A stretch of 64,000 bases of DNA from NCBI GenBank assembly GCA_018241265.1, contig JAFEEF010000055.1, positions 34,163 through 98,162 on the forward strand, written 5' to 3'. Source of the DNA: Pseudomonadota bacterium. Lineage in GTDB: Bacteria; Pseudomonadota; Gammaproteobacteria; Burkholderiales; Burkholderiaceae_C. A model generated the notes under the pieces. The model saw nothing but the letters and a program-made list of their open reading frames with translations, ran no database searches and had not been told where the DNA came from. Each line of letters starts with the position of its first letter. Position 1 is the stretch's first letter. Below are positions 39,006 through 47,940 of this stretch, one piece after another. The position numbers were made by a program, and so were the translations under genes.

Positions 39006-39694
39006 CGTCGCTCGACTATTCGTTCCTCGACTGGAACTTCATCTCGAGCTTCATCCTCAAGGGGCTCGTCTTCTCGGTGCAGCTGACCCTGATCGCGATG
39101 CTCGGCGGCATCGTCATCGGCACCCTGCTCGCGCTGTGCCGGCTGTCGGGGCGTCAATGGCTGATCATGCCGGCAGCCGCCTACGTGAACCTGTTGCGCT
39201 CGATCCCGCTGGTGATGGTGATCCTGTGGTTCTTCCTGCTGATCCCGAGCGGCTTCTACAGCGCGATCGGCGGCCAGTGGGGGAGCAACCACCGCAGCGA
39301 GCTGTCGGCGTTCATCACGTTCACGGTGTTCGAGGCGGCGTACTACTCCGAGATCATGCGGGCCGGCATCCAGTCGGTCGCGCGCGGCCAGGTCAACGCC
39401 GGCTATGCGGTGGGCCTCACCTATGCGCAGGTCATGAAGCTGATCGTGCTGCCGCAGGCGTTCCGCAACATGCTGCCGGTGCTGCTGACGCAGACCATCA
39501 TCCTGTTCCAGGACACGTCGCTGGTCTACGCGATCGGCGCCTACGACCTGCTGAAGGGCTTCGAGGTCGCCGGCAAGAACTACAACCGGCCGGTCGAGAC
39601 GTATCTCTTCGCCGCAGTCGTCTACTTCATCATCTGCTTCTCGCTGTCGATGCTGGTGCGCCGGCTGCAGAAGAAGATCGCCATCATCCGCTAG
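39002..39694 (+). CDS. gltK: Glutamate/aspartate ABC transporter permease
   Basis: 230 residues, several membrane helices. The coupling loop is EIMRAGIQSVARGQVNAGYAVG, with LPQAFRNMLPVL after it, typical of polar amino acid permeases. ATG 39002 overlaps the gltJ stop (ATGA). It pairs with GltJ to form the channel for acidic amino acids. Confidence 0.9.
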   Translation: MTSLDYSFLDWNFISSFILKGLVFSVQLTLIAMLGGIVIGTLLALCRLSGRQWLIMPAAAYVNLLRSIPLVMVILWFFLLIPSGFYSAIGGQWGSNHRSELSAFITFTVFEAAYYSEIMRAGIQSVARGQVNAGYAVGLTYAQVMKLIVLPQAFRNMLPVLLTQTIILFQDTSLVYAIGAYDLLKGFEVAGKNYNRPVETYLFAAVVYFIICFSLSMLVRRLQKKIAIIR

Positions 39695-39706
39695 GGGTAC
39701 GGGATC

Positions 39707-40441
39707 ATGATCGACATCAAGGACGTCTCCAAGTGGTACGGCTCCTTCCAGGTGCTGACCGACTGCACGACGAGCATCGAGAAGGGCGAGGTCGTCGTCG
39801 TCTGCGGCCCGTCGGGCTCGGGCAAGTCGACCCTGATCAAGACGGTGAACGCGCTCGAGCCGTTCCAGAAAGGCGACATCGTCGTCGACGGCATCTCGAT
39901 CGCCGACCCGAAGACCAACCTCCCGAAGCTGCGCTCGCGCGTCGGCATGGTGTTCCAGCACTTCGAGCTGTTCCCGCACCTGTCGGTCACCGAGAACCTG
40001 ACCCTGGCGCAGATCAAGGTGCTCGGCCGCTCGCAGGACGACGCGAAAACGCGCGGCCTGAAGATGCTCGATCGCGTCGGGCTGATCGCGCACAAGGACA
40101 AGTTCCCCGGTCAGCTGTCGGGCGGCCAGCAGCAGCGCGTCGCGATCGCGCGCGCGCTCAGCATGGACCCGATCGTGATGCTGTTCGACGAGCCGACGTC
40201 GGCGCTCGACCCGGAGATGGTCGGCGAAGTGCTCGACGTGATGGTGCAACTCGCTCAGGAAGGCATGACGATGATGTGCGTGACCCACGAGATGGGCTTC
40301 GCGCGCAAGGTCAGCCACCGCGTGATCTTCATGGACGCCGGCAAGATCATCGAGGACTGCACGCGGGACGAGTTCTTCGGCAACCCGGACGCGCGCTCGC
40401 CGCGGGCGAAGGACTTCCTGTCGAAGATCCTGCAGCACTGA
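39707..40441 (+). CDS. gltL: Glutamate/aspartate ABC transporter ATPase
   Basis: 244 residues. Walker A GPSGSGKS (34-41), signature LSGGQQQR (from 137), Walker [14 protein letters not shown] (DE at 161-162) and the switch His in VTHEMGF. It hydrolyses ATP to drive uptake through GltJK. The gene lies 12 bp after gltK and closes the operon. A small GACGC/GCGTC inverted repeat follows the stop, without a T-run. Confidence 0.94.
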   Translation: MIDIKDVSKWYGSFQVLTDCTTSIEKGEVVVVCGPSGSGKSTLIKTVNALEPFQKGDIVVDGISIADPKTNLPKLRSRVGMVFQHFELFPHLSVTENLTLAQIKVLGRSQDDAKTRGLKMLDRVGLIAHKDKFPGQLSGGQQQRVAIARALSMDPIVMLFDEPTSALDPEMVGEVLDVMVQLAQEGMTMMCVTHEMGFARKVSHRVIFMDAGKIIEDCTRDEFFGNPDARSPRAKDFLSKILQH

Positions 40442-40456
40442 GCGACGCGTTGGGCG

Positions 40457-40822
40457 TCAGACGGATCCGGCAGCGCCCATCTCGGCAAACAACTGGTCGG
40501 CCGGCAGGTCGAGCGCGACGCTCGCCAGTTGAACCGTTTCGCCGCGGGCAAACGGGTGCAGCACCCAGAGGCCGTCCTCGCCCTTGCGGAAGACGTCGCA
40601 CTGACGGCGATCGATGTCGCTCATGAAGGTACGGCATGGCGTTCCGCGCAGCTGCTGACGCAGCGCCATCGCGATGTTCAGCGTCACGGTGACGTGCCGA
40701 TCCTCGGCACCTGCCGTTGCAAAGACTTCACCGGCGACGAACTCGTGCTTCGCGGCCTGGGTCATCTCCCAGGCCAGGAATTCGGCGCTGCTCATGCGCA
40801 GTTGCTCGGCGGCGCTGCCCAT
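40457..40822 (-). pseudogene. Internally deleted Uma2 (DUF820) family gene
   Basis: 121 residues, where Uma2 proteins are usually ~185. The N-terminal part (SSAEFLAWEMTQAAKHEFVAGEVFA, then LRGTPCRTFMSDI) and the C-terminal part (DVFRKGEDGLWVLHPFARGE) are both typical, but the join FMSDIDRRQCDVF skips the central region that normally carries the PD-(D/E)xK nuclease core. The frame is preserved across the junction. It is therefore probably non-catalytic, either a decaying gene or a remnant. It lies between gltL and pyrC. Confidence 0.7.
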
Positions 40823-40899
40823 GCGCAGGATGATGTCGATTGGCGCTGCAGGTGTCAGCCGCCATGTGATGGTCGAGATGGGGGTGCGAGAATCCGCCC

Positions 40900-41934
40900 A
40901 TGCCCGATGAGATCTCCCTGACGCGTCCCGACGACTGGCATCTGCACGTCCGCGATGGCGATGCGATGCGCTCGGTGGTCGGCGCAAGTGCCCGCCAGTT
41001 CGCGCGCGCGATCCTGATGCCGAACCTGAAGCCGCCGGTCACGACGACCGCGCAGGCGATCGCTTACCGCGACCGCGTGCTGGCGGCGCTGCCTGAAGGC
41101 TCGACGTTCGAGCCGCTGATGACGCTCTACCTGACCGATACGCTCGCGCCGGACGAGATCCGGCGTGCACGCGAGGCGGGTGTCGTCGCCGCCAAGCTCT
41201 ATCCCGCCGGCGCGACCACGAACAGCGCAGCCGGGGTCACCGACCTTGCGAAGGTCCGGCCCACGCTCGAAGCGATGCAGCGCGAGGGCATGCTGCTGCT
41301 GGTCCACGGCGAGGTGACCGATCCGGACGTCGATGTGTTCGATCGCGAAGCGGTCTTCATCGACACCAAGCTGATCCCGCTGCGGCGTGATTTCCCGGAG
41401 CTGAAGATCGTCGTCGAGCACCTGACGACACGCGAAGCCGCGCAGTACGTCGCCGAGGCAGACGGCTACACCGCCGCGACGATCACCGCGCACCATCTGC
41501 TCTACAACCGCAATGCGCTGTTCACCGGCGGTCTGCGCCCGCACTACTACTGCCTGCCGGTCCTGAAGCGCGAACAGCATCGTCAGGCACTGGTGGCCGC
41601 GGCGACGTCGGGAAGCGGGAAGTTCTTCCTCGGCACCGACAGCGCGCCGCACGCCGCCGCGCTGAAGGAGCAGTCGGTCTGCGGCGCCGGCTGCTACACC
41701 GCGCTGACCGCGCTCGAGCTGTATGCGGAGGCGTTCGACGCCGCCGGTGCGCTCGACAAGCTCGAAGGCTACGCGAGCTTCCACGGCGCCGACTTCTACG
41801 GCCTGCCGCGCAATGCCGGCCGCATCACGTTGCGCCGCGAAACCTGGACGGTGCCCGAGTCGGTGCCGTTCGGCGATGCGATCCTGAAGCCGCTGCGCGG
41901 CGGCGAGACGATCGCCTGGAAGCTCGCGGCATGA
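40900..41934 (+). CDS. pyrC: Dihydroorotase (class II)
   Basis: 344 residues. The metal motif is DDWHLHVRD (H-x-H), the carboxylated lysine lies in [13 protein letters not shown], further His in LLVHGEV and EHLTTREA, and the catalytic Asp in FLGTDSAPH. It closes carbamoyl-aspartate to dihydroorotate in pyrimidine synthesis. Its stop overlaps the NYN gene start (ATGA). Confidence 0.95.
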   Translation: MPDEISLTRPDDWHLHVRDGDAMRSVVGASARQFARAILMPNLKPPVTTTAQAIAYRDRVLAALPEGSTFEPLMTLYLTDTLAPDEIRRAREAGVVAAKLYPAGATTNSAAGVTDLAKVRPTLEAMQREGMLLLVHGEVTDPDVDVFDREAVFIDTKLIPLRRDFPELKIVVEHLTTREAAQYVAEADGYTAATITAHHLLYNRNALFTGGLRPHYYCLPVLKREQHRQALVAAATSGSGKFFLGTDSAPHAAALKEQSVCGAGCYTALTALELYAEAFDAAGALDKLEGYASFHGADFYGLPRNAGRITLRRETWTVPESVPFGDAILKPLRGGETIAWKLAA

Positions 41935-42752
41935 TCGAGCCGCAACCGCGCATCGCGCTGCTGATCGATGCCGACAACTCGCCGGCCAGCAAGATCGACG
42001 TGATCCTTGCCGAGCTCGCGAAGGTCGGCGTCGCGAACATCCGGCGCGCCTACGGCAACTGGAAGAAGGACGGCCTGCGCGGCTGGGAGAACGTGCTGCA
42101 CGAGTACGCGATCCGCCCGATCCAGCAGTTCGACTACACCAAGGGCAAGAACGCGACCGACATGGGCCTCGTGATCGACGCGATGGACCTGCTCTACACC
42201 GACCGCCCCGACGCGTTCGGCATCGTCTCGAGCGACAGCGACTTCACGCCGCTCGTGATGCACCTGAAGGCCAAGGGCGCGCAGGTGTTCGGCTTCGGCG
42301 CGAAGAAGACGCCGCCGCCGTTCGTCAATGCGTGCTCGCGCTTCCTGTATCTCGAGAACCTCGGCGAGGTCGCGGTCGGTACCGGCGGCGACAAGCCGGC
42401 GAAGCCGGCAAGCAGGCGACGCAGTTCCGCGAAGGCTACCGCTGAAACGGCCCCCGAACCGATCGCCGACGCCACCCCGCTGCGCCAGGACACCGCTTCA
42501 CTGAAGCAGGATGCACGCCTCGTCAGCCTGCTGCGCAACGCCGTCGAATCGGCCGCGGGCGAGGACGGCTGGTCGCCGCTCGGCGCGGTCGGCCAGCAGA
42601 TCGGCAACCAGGCTTCGTTCGACCCGCGCAACTACGGCTACCGCAAGCTGCTGGACCTGGTCGAGGCGACGCAATTGTTCGAGATGGACCGGCGCGGTAC
42701 ACACGTCGTGCTGCGCGACAAACGCGTCGCCAAGGCCGCAACGCGCGGCTGA
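41931..42752 (+). CDS. NYN-domain RNase-like protein with OST-HTH (LOTUS) domain
   Basis: 273 residues. The N-terminal NYN (PIN-like) domain has acidic residues [26 protein letters not shown] and [12 protein letters not shown], as in LabA/DUF88 proteins, which suggests metal-dependent RNase activity. After a flexible Ala/Pro/Thr linker, residues ~190-268 (SLLRNAVES, then [23 protein letters not shown]) form an OST-HTH/LOTUS domain thought to bind RNA. The role in bacteria is not settled. Translational overlap with pyrC suggests shared expression rather than a shared pathway. Confidence 0.85.
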   Translation: MIEPQPRIALLIDADNSPASKIDVILAELAKVGVANIRRAYGNWKKDGLRGWENVLHEYAIRPIQQFDYTKGKNATDMGLVIDAMDLLYTDRPDAFGIVSSDSDFTPLVMHLKAKGAQVFGFGAKKTPPPFVNACSRFLYLENLGEVAVGTGGDKPAKPASRRRSSAKATAETAPEPIADATPLRQDTASLKQDARLVSLLRNAVESAAGEDGWSPLGAVGQQIGNQASFDPRNYGYRKLLDLVEATQLFEMDRRGTHVVLRDKRVAKAATRG

Positions 42753-42839
42753 TCCGCCCCCCAATGAAAACAGCGGCCACGAGGGCCGCTGTCGATGCGC
42801 GGGCGGACGATGCGCCTGGCGTTCGTCCGCGCGCGGGAA

Positions 42840-43220
42840 TTACTTCTTCGGGGTGTCCTGGCCTTCGCCGGCCGGGGTCAGCGTGCCTTCCTTGCGCGCT
42901 TCCTTGGTCTTGGCCTTGCGCTCGGCACGGGTCGTGCTCGACTTCGTGTCCGGGGTCTTCGCGCCTTCGGCTTCGCCGGCCGGGGTCAGGGCGCCTTCCT
43001 TGCGCGCTGTCTTGGTCGCGGCCTTGCGGTCGGCACGGGTCGTGGTGGACTTCTTGTCCGGGGTCGGCGCGTTCTCGGCTTCGCCGGCCGGGGTCTTGTT
43101 GGCCTTGGCTTCGGCCTTCACTTCGGCGCGCGACGGCGACGAAGCTTGGGCATACGCGCCTTGGGCGATCAGAGCGGCGGCGGCGGCGGCCAGAACGGTC
43201 AGAGCGGAACTCATCTTCAT
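42840..43220 (-). CDS. Small exported Lys/Ala/Thr-rich repeat protein
   Basis: 126 residues. The signal peptide is MKMSSALTVLAAAAA and ends near GAYAQA. The mature protein is three imperfect copies of a ~36-residue unit with the core KTPAGEAE / LTPAGEAEG / LTPAGEGQ and a KKSTTTRADRK / TKSSTTRAERK basic stretch, so it is basic, hydrophilic and likely disordered. AGGAGAA precedes the start. I know no function; it ends 87 bp after the NYN gene stop, convergent with it. Confidence 0.8.
   Translation of the reverse strand: MKMSSALTVLAAAAAALIAQGAYAQASSPSRAEVKAEAKANKTPAGEAENAPTPDKKSTTTRADRKAATKTARKEGALTPAGEAEGAKTPDTKSSTTRAERKAKTKEARKEGTLTPAGEGQDTPKK
42864..43097 (-). repeat. Tandem 108-bp coding repeat
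   Basis: The stretch beginning TTCGCCGGCCGGGGTC recurs on the plus strand at 42864, 42972 and 43080, exactly 108 bp apart, with the intervening sequence also similar in the first two units. It encodes the repeated region of the small exported protein. The identical spacing indicates in-frame tandem duplication. Confidence 0.85.
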
Positions 43221-43475
43221 GTCAGTTCTCCTGGTCAGAGCGAACGTGGGGGCATTTGCGGGGCCGACGCATCGGGTACGACATGCCCTCGTCAAGTCGA
43301 CTTGCTTTCGGTCCGCAAAACGCGAGCCGTGGGAGCTAGGCGCCGTATTAGAACGCGGATTCGGGTGCTTGGTTGACATCGGGGGGCCCGGCGCGATCTC
43401 AACGCCCGGCGGTGTTGCGCCGATGCTGCACATCTGCAGCAGGGCGCCGCCTACCGGCGCGGCCCGGGCCCCGCG

Positions 43476-43482
43476 TGATAAT
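43476..43482 (+). promoter_or_regulatory. Extended -10 box of rnpB
   Basis: TGATAAT, an extended -10 element, lies 8-14 bases before the 5' end expected for the RNase P RNA (~43490). The spacing to the transcript start is right for sigma-70. No strong -35 is visible upstream, which the extended -10 can partly replace. Confidence 0.65.
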
Positions 43483-43489
43483 CGGCCCG

Positions 43490-43867
43490 TGAAGCGAGCC
43501 AGGCCGCCGCTGGTGCACCACGCCGAAAGGCGGCACTGGAGGAAGGTCCGGACTGCACAGGGCAGCGCAGCAGCTAACGGCTGTCCACCGCGAGGTGAGG
43601 ATCAGAGCAACAGAGACGAGTCGTCGGCCGTGCCGAGAGGCGCGATCGGCGGGTGAAACGGGCAATCTCTGCGCGCAGCAATACCAAATAGGCGCGCACC
43701 GGGCGCGCCGGCTTGCCGGGGCGCCCGAGTCGTCGGCCCGACGACCGCGTGCGGGTAGGTAGCACCGAGCCGGGCAGCGATGCCCGGCCCAGATGAATGG
43801 CGGCCACGGCCGTTCCGTCGCAAGGCGGGCCGGCTGCACAGAATCCGGCCTATCGGCTCGCTTCACA
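43490..43867 (+). ncRNA. rnpB: RNase P RNA (class A)
   Basis: The ~378-nt RNA is recognised by its conserved blocks: GGAGGAAGGTCCGGACTGCAC near the 5' end (CR-I), ACAGAGACGAGTCG and CGGGTGAAACGGGCAATCTC internally, GGTAGGTAGCACC, and ACAGAATCCGGCCTA near the 3' end (CR-V). The termini pair: GAAGCGAGCC at 43491 with GGCTCGCTTC ending at 43864 (P1 helix). It is the catalytic subunit that trims tRNA 5' leaders. Open reading frames across it are spurious. A clear T-run terminator is not visible after it. Confidence 0.95.
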
Positions 43868-44012
43868 CTTTCCCTGGTGTCGGGGCGAGCCGCCGCTGCA
43901 TGGTCCGGCGGCGCGCGAGTTCAGGCCGCGTCCGGAGCGCTGTCCAGGCGGGGCGCGGCCATGGAGCGCATGGCCATGGAGCGCGACGCCGCGGCATACA
44001 CTCGGCGCCCCG

Positions 44013-45221
44013 ATGAATCCCGACGCACATCTGCTCTGGCGCGCCCCGCGCTGGGCCCTGGCCGCCCTGCTGGCCTGCCTGGGCATGCTCGGTGCGTTCT
44101 CGACCGACACCTACCTGCCGGCCTTCTCGGGCATCGCGCAGGCGATCGACGCGACGCCGGTGCAGATGCAGCAGACGCTGTCGGCGTACCTGTTCGGCTT
44201 CGCGATCATGAATCTGTTCCATGGCGCGCTGTCGGACAGTTTCGGGCGCCGCCCCGTGGTCCTGATCGGCCTCGTCGTGTTCACGTTGGCGTCGGCAGGC
44301 TGCGCGCTGTCGACCCATATCGGCGCGCTGGTGTTCTTCCGTACCGTGCAAGGCATGTCGGCGGGCGCCGGCATCGTCGTGTCGCGCGCGGTGATCCGCG
44401 ACATGTTCCCGCCGCAGGACGCGCAGCGCGTGATGTCGCAGGTGACGATCTACTTCGGCGTGGCGCCCGCGGTCGCGCCCATCGTCGGCGGCTTCCTGTT
44501 CGTGCATGTCGGCTGGAGCGCGATCTTCTGGTTCCTGACCGGCATCGGCGTCGTGCTGGCGATCGCCAACTACCAGCTCCTGCCGGAGACCTTGCACACG
44601 ACGCACCGCCAGGCCTTCAACATCGGCAACCTGATGCGCGGCTATTGGCAGATGGCGTCGAGCGCACGCTTCATGGCGCTCGCGCTGGCGAGCGGCATAC
44701 CGTTCAACGGCATGTTCCTGTACGTGCTGTCGGCGCCGGTGTTTCTCGGCGAGCACCTCGGCTTCGGGCCGGAGCAGTTCTTCTGGCTGTTCCTGTCGAC
44801 GATCGCCGGCATCGTCGGCGGCGCCTGGCTGTCAGGGCAGATGGCCGGTCGCATACGCAAGCCGCACCATCAGATCCGCCACGGCCTCTTGATCATGGCG
44901 ATCGTGTCGGTCGTGAACCTCGTGCTCAACCTGCTGTTCAAGCCGCAGGCGTGGTGGGCGCTGCCGCCACTCGGCATCTACGCGTTCGGCTGGGCGCTGA
45001 TGGTCCCGGTCGTGACCTTGATGGTGCTGGACCTCATGCCGGAGCGGCGCGGCATGGCGTCGTCGTTCCAGGCCTGCATCGGCAGCCTCGCGAACGGTTT
45101 CGTCGCCGGCGTGATCGCGCCCCTGGTCATGCACTCGACGGTGTGGCTCGCGGTCGCGTCGACGTTGATGATGAGCATCGGCGTCGTGGCCTGGATCTGG
45201 GTCAAGCCGCGCGTCACCTAG
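44013..45221 (+). CDS. Bcr/CflA-type multidrug MFS exporter
   Basis: 402 residues with about 12 membrane helices. The Bcr/CflA signatures are STDTYLPAFSGIAQ, HGALSDSFGRRPV (motif A) and FRTVQGMSAGAGIVVSRAVIRDMF. It is an inner-membrane drug/proton antiporter; substrate unknown. ATG 44013 (MNPDAHLLWR) is chosen; earlier in-frame starts would run into the RNase P RNA gene. Confidence 0.9.
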   Translation: MNPDAHLLWRAPRWALAALLACLGMLGAFSTDTYLPAFSGIAQAIDATPVQMQQTLSAYLFGFAIMNLFHGALSDSFGRRPVVLIGLVVFTLASAGCALSTHIGALVFFRTVQGMSAGAGIVVSRAVIRDMFPPQDAQRVMSQVTIYFGVAPAVAPIVGGFLFVHVGWSAIFWFLTGIGVVLAIANYQLLPETLHTTHRQAFNIGNLMRGYWQMASSARFMALALASGIPFNGMFLYVLSAPVFLGEHLGFGPEQFFWLFLSTIAGIVGGAWLSGQMAGRIRKPHHQIRHGLLIMAIVSVVNLVLNLLFKPQAWWALPPLGIYAFGWALMVPVVTLMVLDLMPERRGMASSFQACIGSLANGFVAGVIAPLVMHSTVWLAVASTLMMSIGVVAWIWVKPRVT

Positions 45222-45309
45222 GGTAACGAAGCCGGCCGCCGCCTTCAAGTCGCGCCGCGGAAGGTCGATATCGAGCCAGGCCAACGCCGGCCTGCGATTT
45301 CGTTCGACC

Positions 45310-46371
45310 ATGTCCGACTCACGCCGCCGTATCCCGCATCTGCGCCGTTGGCTCATCGCGCTGCCGCTGGCGGCCGCCGGCCTTGCTTTTGCATACCTTG
45401 ATTCGGCCGACGCCGCGGAGGCGGCTTCGCGTCCGGCTGCCGAGACCCATGGCGCATCGGCGGTCGCCGCACCCGGCGATCCGCTCGATACGGTGCGCGA
45501 ACGGCTGGCCGCCAAGCTCGGTGCGACCAAGGCGCCCAACACGCCCAATCCCTACGTCTTGCGCGTGACCTCGAAGGGCGGCGCCGGCGGCGCGCCGGAG
45601 GAAGGTCGCCATGCGACGTCCGCGAGTGCCCACGGCAGCACGGTCGCCATGGCTACGCGGCCCGAGGAAGCCGCACGGCCGGCCGCCACGCACGGCCCGG
45701 TGCACTGGGACTACGCCGGTGCCGAAGGCCCGGAGCGCTGGGCCGAGCTCGATCCCGCGTACGCCGCCTGCGCGAACGGCAAGCGCCAGAGCCCGATCGA
45801 CATCCGCGACGGCATCAAGGTCGACCTCGATCCGGTGCAGGTCGACTACCACCCGAGCACGTTCAGCGTCGTCGACAACGGCCACACGGTGCAGGTCAAC
45901 GTCGCGCCCGGCAACTTCATCGAGACGATGGGCCGGCGCTTCGAGCTGGTGCAGTTCCACTTCCACCGGCCGTCCGAGGAGCGCATCGACGGCAAGCAGT
46001 TCGACATGGTCGCGCACCTCGTGCACAAGGATGTCTCGGGGCGCCTCGCGGTGATCGCCGTGCTGCTCGAGCGCGGCAGCGCGCAACCTGTCGTGCAGCG
46101 CATCTGGAACAACCTGCCGCTCGAACACGGCGACGAAGTCCGCGCCAGCGGCACGATCGATCCGGCGGCGCTGTTGCCGGCGGAGCGGCGCTACTACACC
46201 TACATGGGCTCGCTGACGACACCGCCATGCAGCGAAGGCGTGCTGTGGATGGTGATGAAGAACCCGGTGCCGGTCTCGGCCGAACAGATCGGCGTGTTCT
46301 CGCGGCTCTATCCGATGAACGCGCGGCCGCTTCAGTCGGCGTCGGGCCGGCTCATCAAGGAGAGCAACTGA
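45310..46371 (+). CDS. Exported alpha-class carbonic anhydrase
   Basis: 353 residues. A hydrophobic segment at 14-30 is a signal or anchor, followed by a ~100-residue Ala/Thr/Pro-rich low-complexity region and then the alpha-CA domain (~133-350). The three zinc histidines are H217 and H219 in QFHFHRPSE and H236 in MVAHLVHK; SLTTPPCSEGVLW is the canonical Thr-bearing active-site loop. The residue before them at the human E117 position is Val here. It hydrates CO2 in the periplasm. The long spacer may attach it to the envelope. Confidence 0.92.
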   Translation: MSDSRRRIPHLRRWLIALPLAAAGLAFAYLDSADAAEAASRPAAETHGASAVAAPGDPLDTVRERLAAKLGATKAPNTPNPYVLRVTSKGGAGGAPEEGRHATSASAHGSTVAMATRPEEAARPAATHGPVHWDYAGAEGPERWAELDPAYAACANGKRQSPIDIRDGIKVDLDPVQVDYHPSTFSVVDNGHTVQVNVAPGNFIETMGRRFELVQFHFHRPSEERIDGKQFDMVAHLVHKDVSGRLAVIAVLLERGSAQPVVQRIWNNLPLEHGDEVRASGTIDPAALLPAERRYYTYMGSLTTPPCSEGVLWMVMKNPVPVSAEQIGVFSRLYPMNARPLQSASGRLIKESN

Positions 46372-46438
46372 CGGTACTGTCGGGCGCTGCTGCCGCGGCG
46401 ATAGACTCCGGGGCCATCGCTACCGCCGGAGGGCCAGC

Positions 46439-47014
46439 ATGACCGTCCTGATCGTCGGCCTCGTGATCTTTCTCGGGGTGCACTCGGTGGGCATCTTCGC
46501 GCCGGCCTGGCGCGAGGCGCAGATCGTGCGGCTCGGGCCCGGGCCGTGGAAGGGCCTCTATTCGGTCGTCTCGGCGATCGGCCTGGGCGTGCTGATCTAT
46601 GGTTTCGGCGTCGCGCGCCAGGCGCCGGTCGTCCTGTACACGCCGCCGACGGCCCTGCGTCACATCGCGGTCCTGCTGATGGTCCCGGTGTTCCCGCTCT
46701 TCATCGCGGCCTACCTGCCCGGCCGCATCAAGGCGGCGGCCAAGCACCCGATGCTGCTGTCGGTCAAGTTCTGGGCCGTTGCGCATCTGCTGGCCAACGG
46801 CACGCTGGCCGACGTCGTACTGTTCGGTTCGTTCCTGCTCTGGGCCGGCGCCGACCGCATCGCCGTGAAGCGTCGCCCCGTGCCGCGCGTCGTGCCCGGC
46901 GCTCCGGCGTCGGCGGCCAACGACGCGATCGTCGTCATCGCGGGCATCTCGATCTACTTGCTGTTCCTGCTCTGGGCGCACCGCGTGCTGATCGGCGTAT
47001 CGCCGCTCGGTTGA
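46439..47014 (+). CDS. NnrU family membrane protein
   Basis: 191 residues with about 5-6 hydrophobic helices; FLGVHSVGIFAPAWRE, the LRHIAVLLMVPVFPL stretch, HPMLLSVKFWAVAHLLANG and LLWAGADRIAVKRR match the NnrU family. NnrU is linked to nitrogen-oxide metabolism and carotenoid/isomerase-like (Z-ISO) activity in other organisms. No denitrification gene is near, so the role here is open. GGAGG lies ~9 bases before the ATG. Confidence 0.88.
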   Translation: MTVLIVGLVIFLGVHSVGIFAPAWREAQIVRLGPGPWKGLYSVVSAIGLGVLIYGFGVARQAPVVLYTPPTALRHIAVLLMVPVFPLFIAAYLPGRIKAAAKHPMLLSVKFWAVAHLLANGTLADVVLFGSFLLWAGADRIAVKRRPVPRVVPGAPASAANDAIVVIAGISIYLLFLLWAHRVLIGVSPLG

Positions 47015-47209
47015 GCTTTCCCTTCCCGCGTTCCTGCGGCCCGTCGCATGACATGCCGAGCCGCGCCGTCGTCCTACAGCCCCCGGTCGCACCGCCCGAC
47101 AGGGCGGGCTGCGGCGCGCGGGCAAAGTGTGCCCGTCGATGCGGTGCGCTCTTTCGGCAACTGCGACGCAACGCTCGATGTCATCACACACACAGGGAAG
47201 GAAGCCATC

Positions 47210-47413
47210 ATGAACGAAGACCAAGTCAAGGGACGCATGGAACAAGCCAAGGGCAGCGTCAAGGAAGCTGCCGGCAAGGTCGTCGGCAACAAGAACCTCG
47301 AGGCTGAAGGCAAGGTCGACAAGGCCGTCGGCAAGGTTCAGGCGGGTGTCGGCGACGCGAAGGAACGCGTCAAGGACGCGATCAAGCGCGCCGACGACCG
47401 CCTTTCCGAGTGA
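47210..47413 (+). CDS. CsbD family stress-response protein
   Basis: 67 residues, charged and helical, with the CsbD pattern MNEDQVKGRMEQAKGSVKEAAGKV and GNKNLEAEGKVDKAVGKVQ. Such proteins accumulate under general stress in many bacteria; no biochemical activity is established. AGGAAG lies ~8 bases upstream of the ATG. A strong rho-independent terminator follows 40 bp after the stop, so this gene closes its transcript. Confidence 0.92.
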   Translation: MNEDQVKGRMEQAKGSVKEAAGKVVGNKNLEAEGKVDKAVGKVQAGVGDAKERVKDAIKRADDRLSE

Positions 47414-47452
47414 CGACCCTCCGGTCTTGCTGAAGCCCGGTCAGGGCATCCG

Positions 47453-47492
47453 CGCCGGCAGTCCTCCCAGTGCGAGGCTGCCGGCGTTTTTT
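47453..47492 (+). terminator. Rho-independent terminator after the CsbD gene
   Basis: CGCCGGCAG (47453-47461) and CTGCCGGCG (47478-47486) form a perfect 9-bp stem with a 16-base loop, followed at once by TTTTTT. It is the clearest intrinsic terminator in the window. Confidence 0.92.
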
Positions 47493-47500
47493 ATGCGGCC

Positions 47501-47869
47501 TCAGCGGCGCAGCGGCACCGCCATCGGCTCGGTGTCCGCAAAGCCGTTCACCGGCAGTGGTCCATGTCCGGAAGCCGACCGCTCGGCGGCGGCGTCGCCG
47601 GCGCGCAGGACGGCATCGAGCCGCTCGGCGCGCTCGCCGAACTGCACGGCCTTCTGGTGCTGGGCTGCGAGTTCCTTCTGCAGGCGCTCGATCTGCTTGC
47701 GCGCCTGCGTCACCTGGAGGCTCGCGAACTGGTGCGCCCGCCCGGTCTTGTCGTAGCGGTTGCGCCATTCGGCGATCCGACGGCCGTACCACCAATGCGC
47801 CGTGCCCCAGGTCACCGCCGCCAGGCAGGCGGAGCCGGCCGAAATGATGAGCCAGTCAGGAAGTCCCAT
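47501..47869 (-). CDS. Membrane-anchored coiled-coil protein, unknown function
   Basis: 122 residues. One N-terminal membrane helix (DWLIISAGSACLAAVTWGTAHWWYG), then a charged helical stretch (RAHQFASLQVTQARKQIERLQKELAAQHQKAVQFGERAERLDAVL) with heptad-like spacing predicting a coiled coil, and a short flexible tail. It has no recognisable domain. Start 47869 has AGGA ~8 bases upstream. It lies 72 bp after the carbohydrate kinase stop on the same strand and is likely co-transcribed. Confidence 0.72.
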   Translation of the reverse strand: MGLPDWLIISAGSACLAAVTWGTAHWWYGRRIAEWRNRYDKTGRAHQFASLQVTQARKQIERLQKELAAQHQKAVQFGERAERLDAVLRAGDAAAERSASGHGPLPVNGFADTEPMAVPLRR

Positions 47870-47940
47870 GGTGAGTCCTGATCGGCGCAAAGCTGACTGA
47901 ACTTGAATCGGCAATACTGATTTCGGCGCGGCTGCGGGGC

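Noticed and set aside
43373..43378. TTGACA as a -35 box for rnpB
   Set aside because: It is about 110 bp before the RNA start and has no good -10 at 16-18 bp; the TGATAAT at 43476 fits better.
43574..43866. Small minus-strand frames of 73-155 residues
   Set aside because: They lie over the RNase P RNA gene, whose conserved blocks and paired termini explain the sequence.
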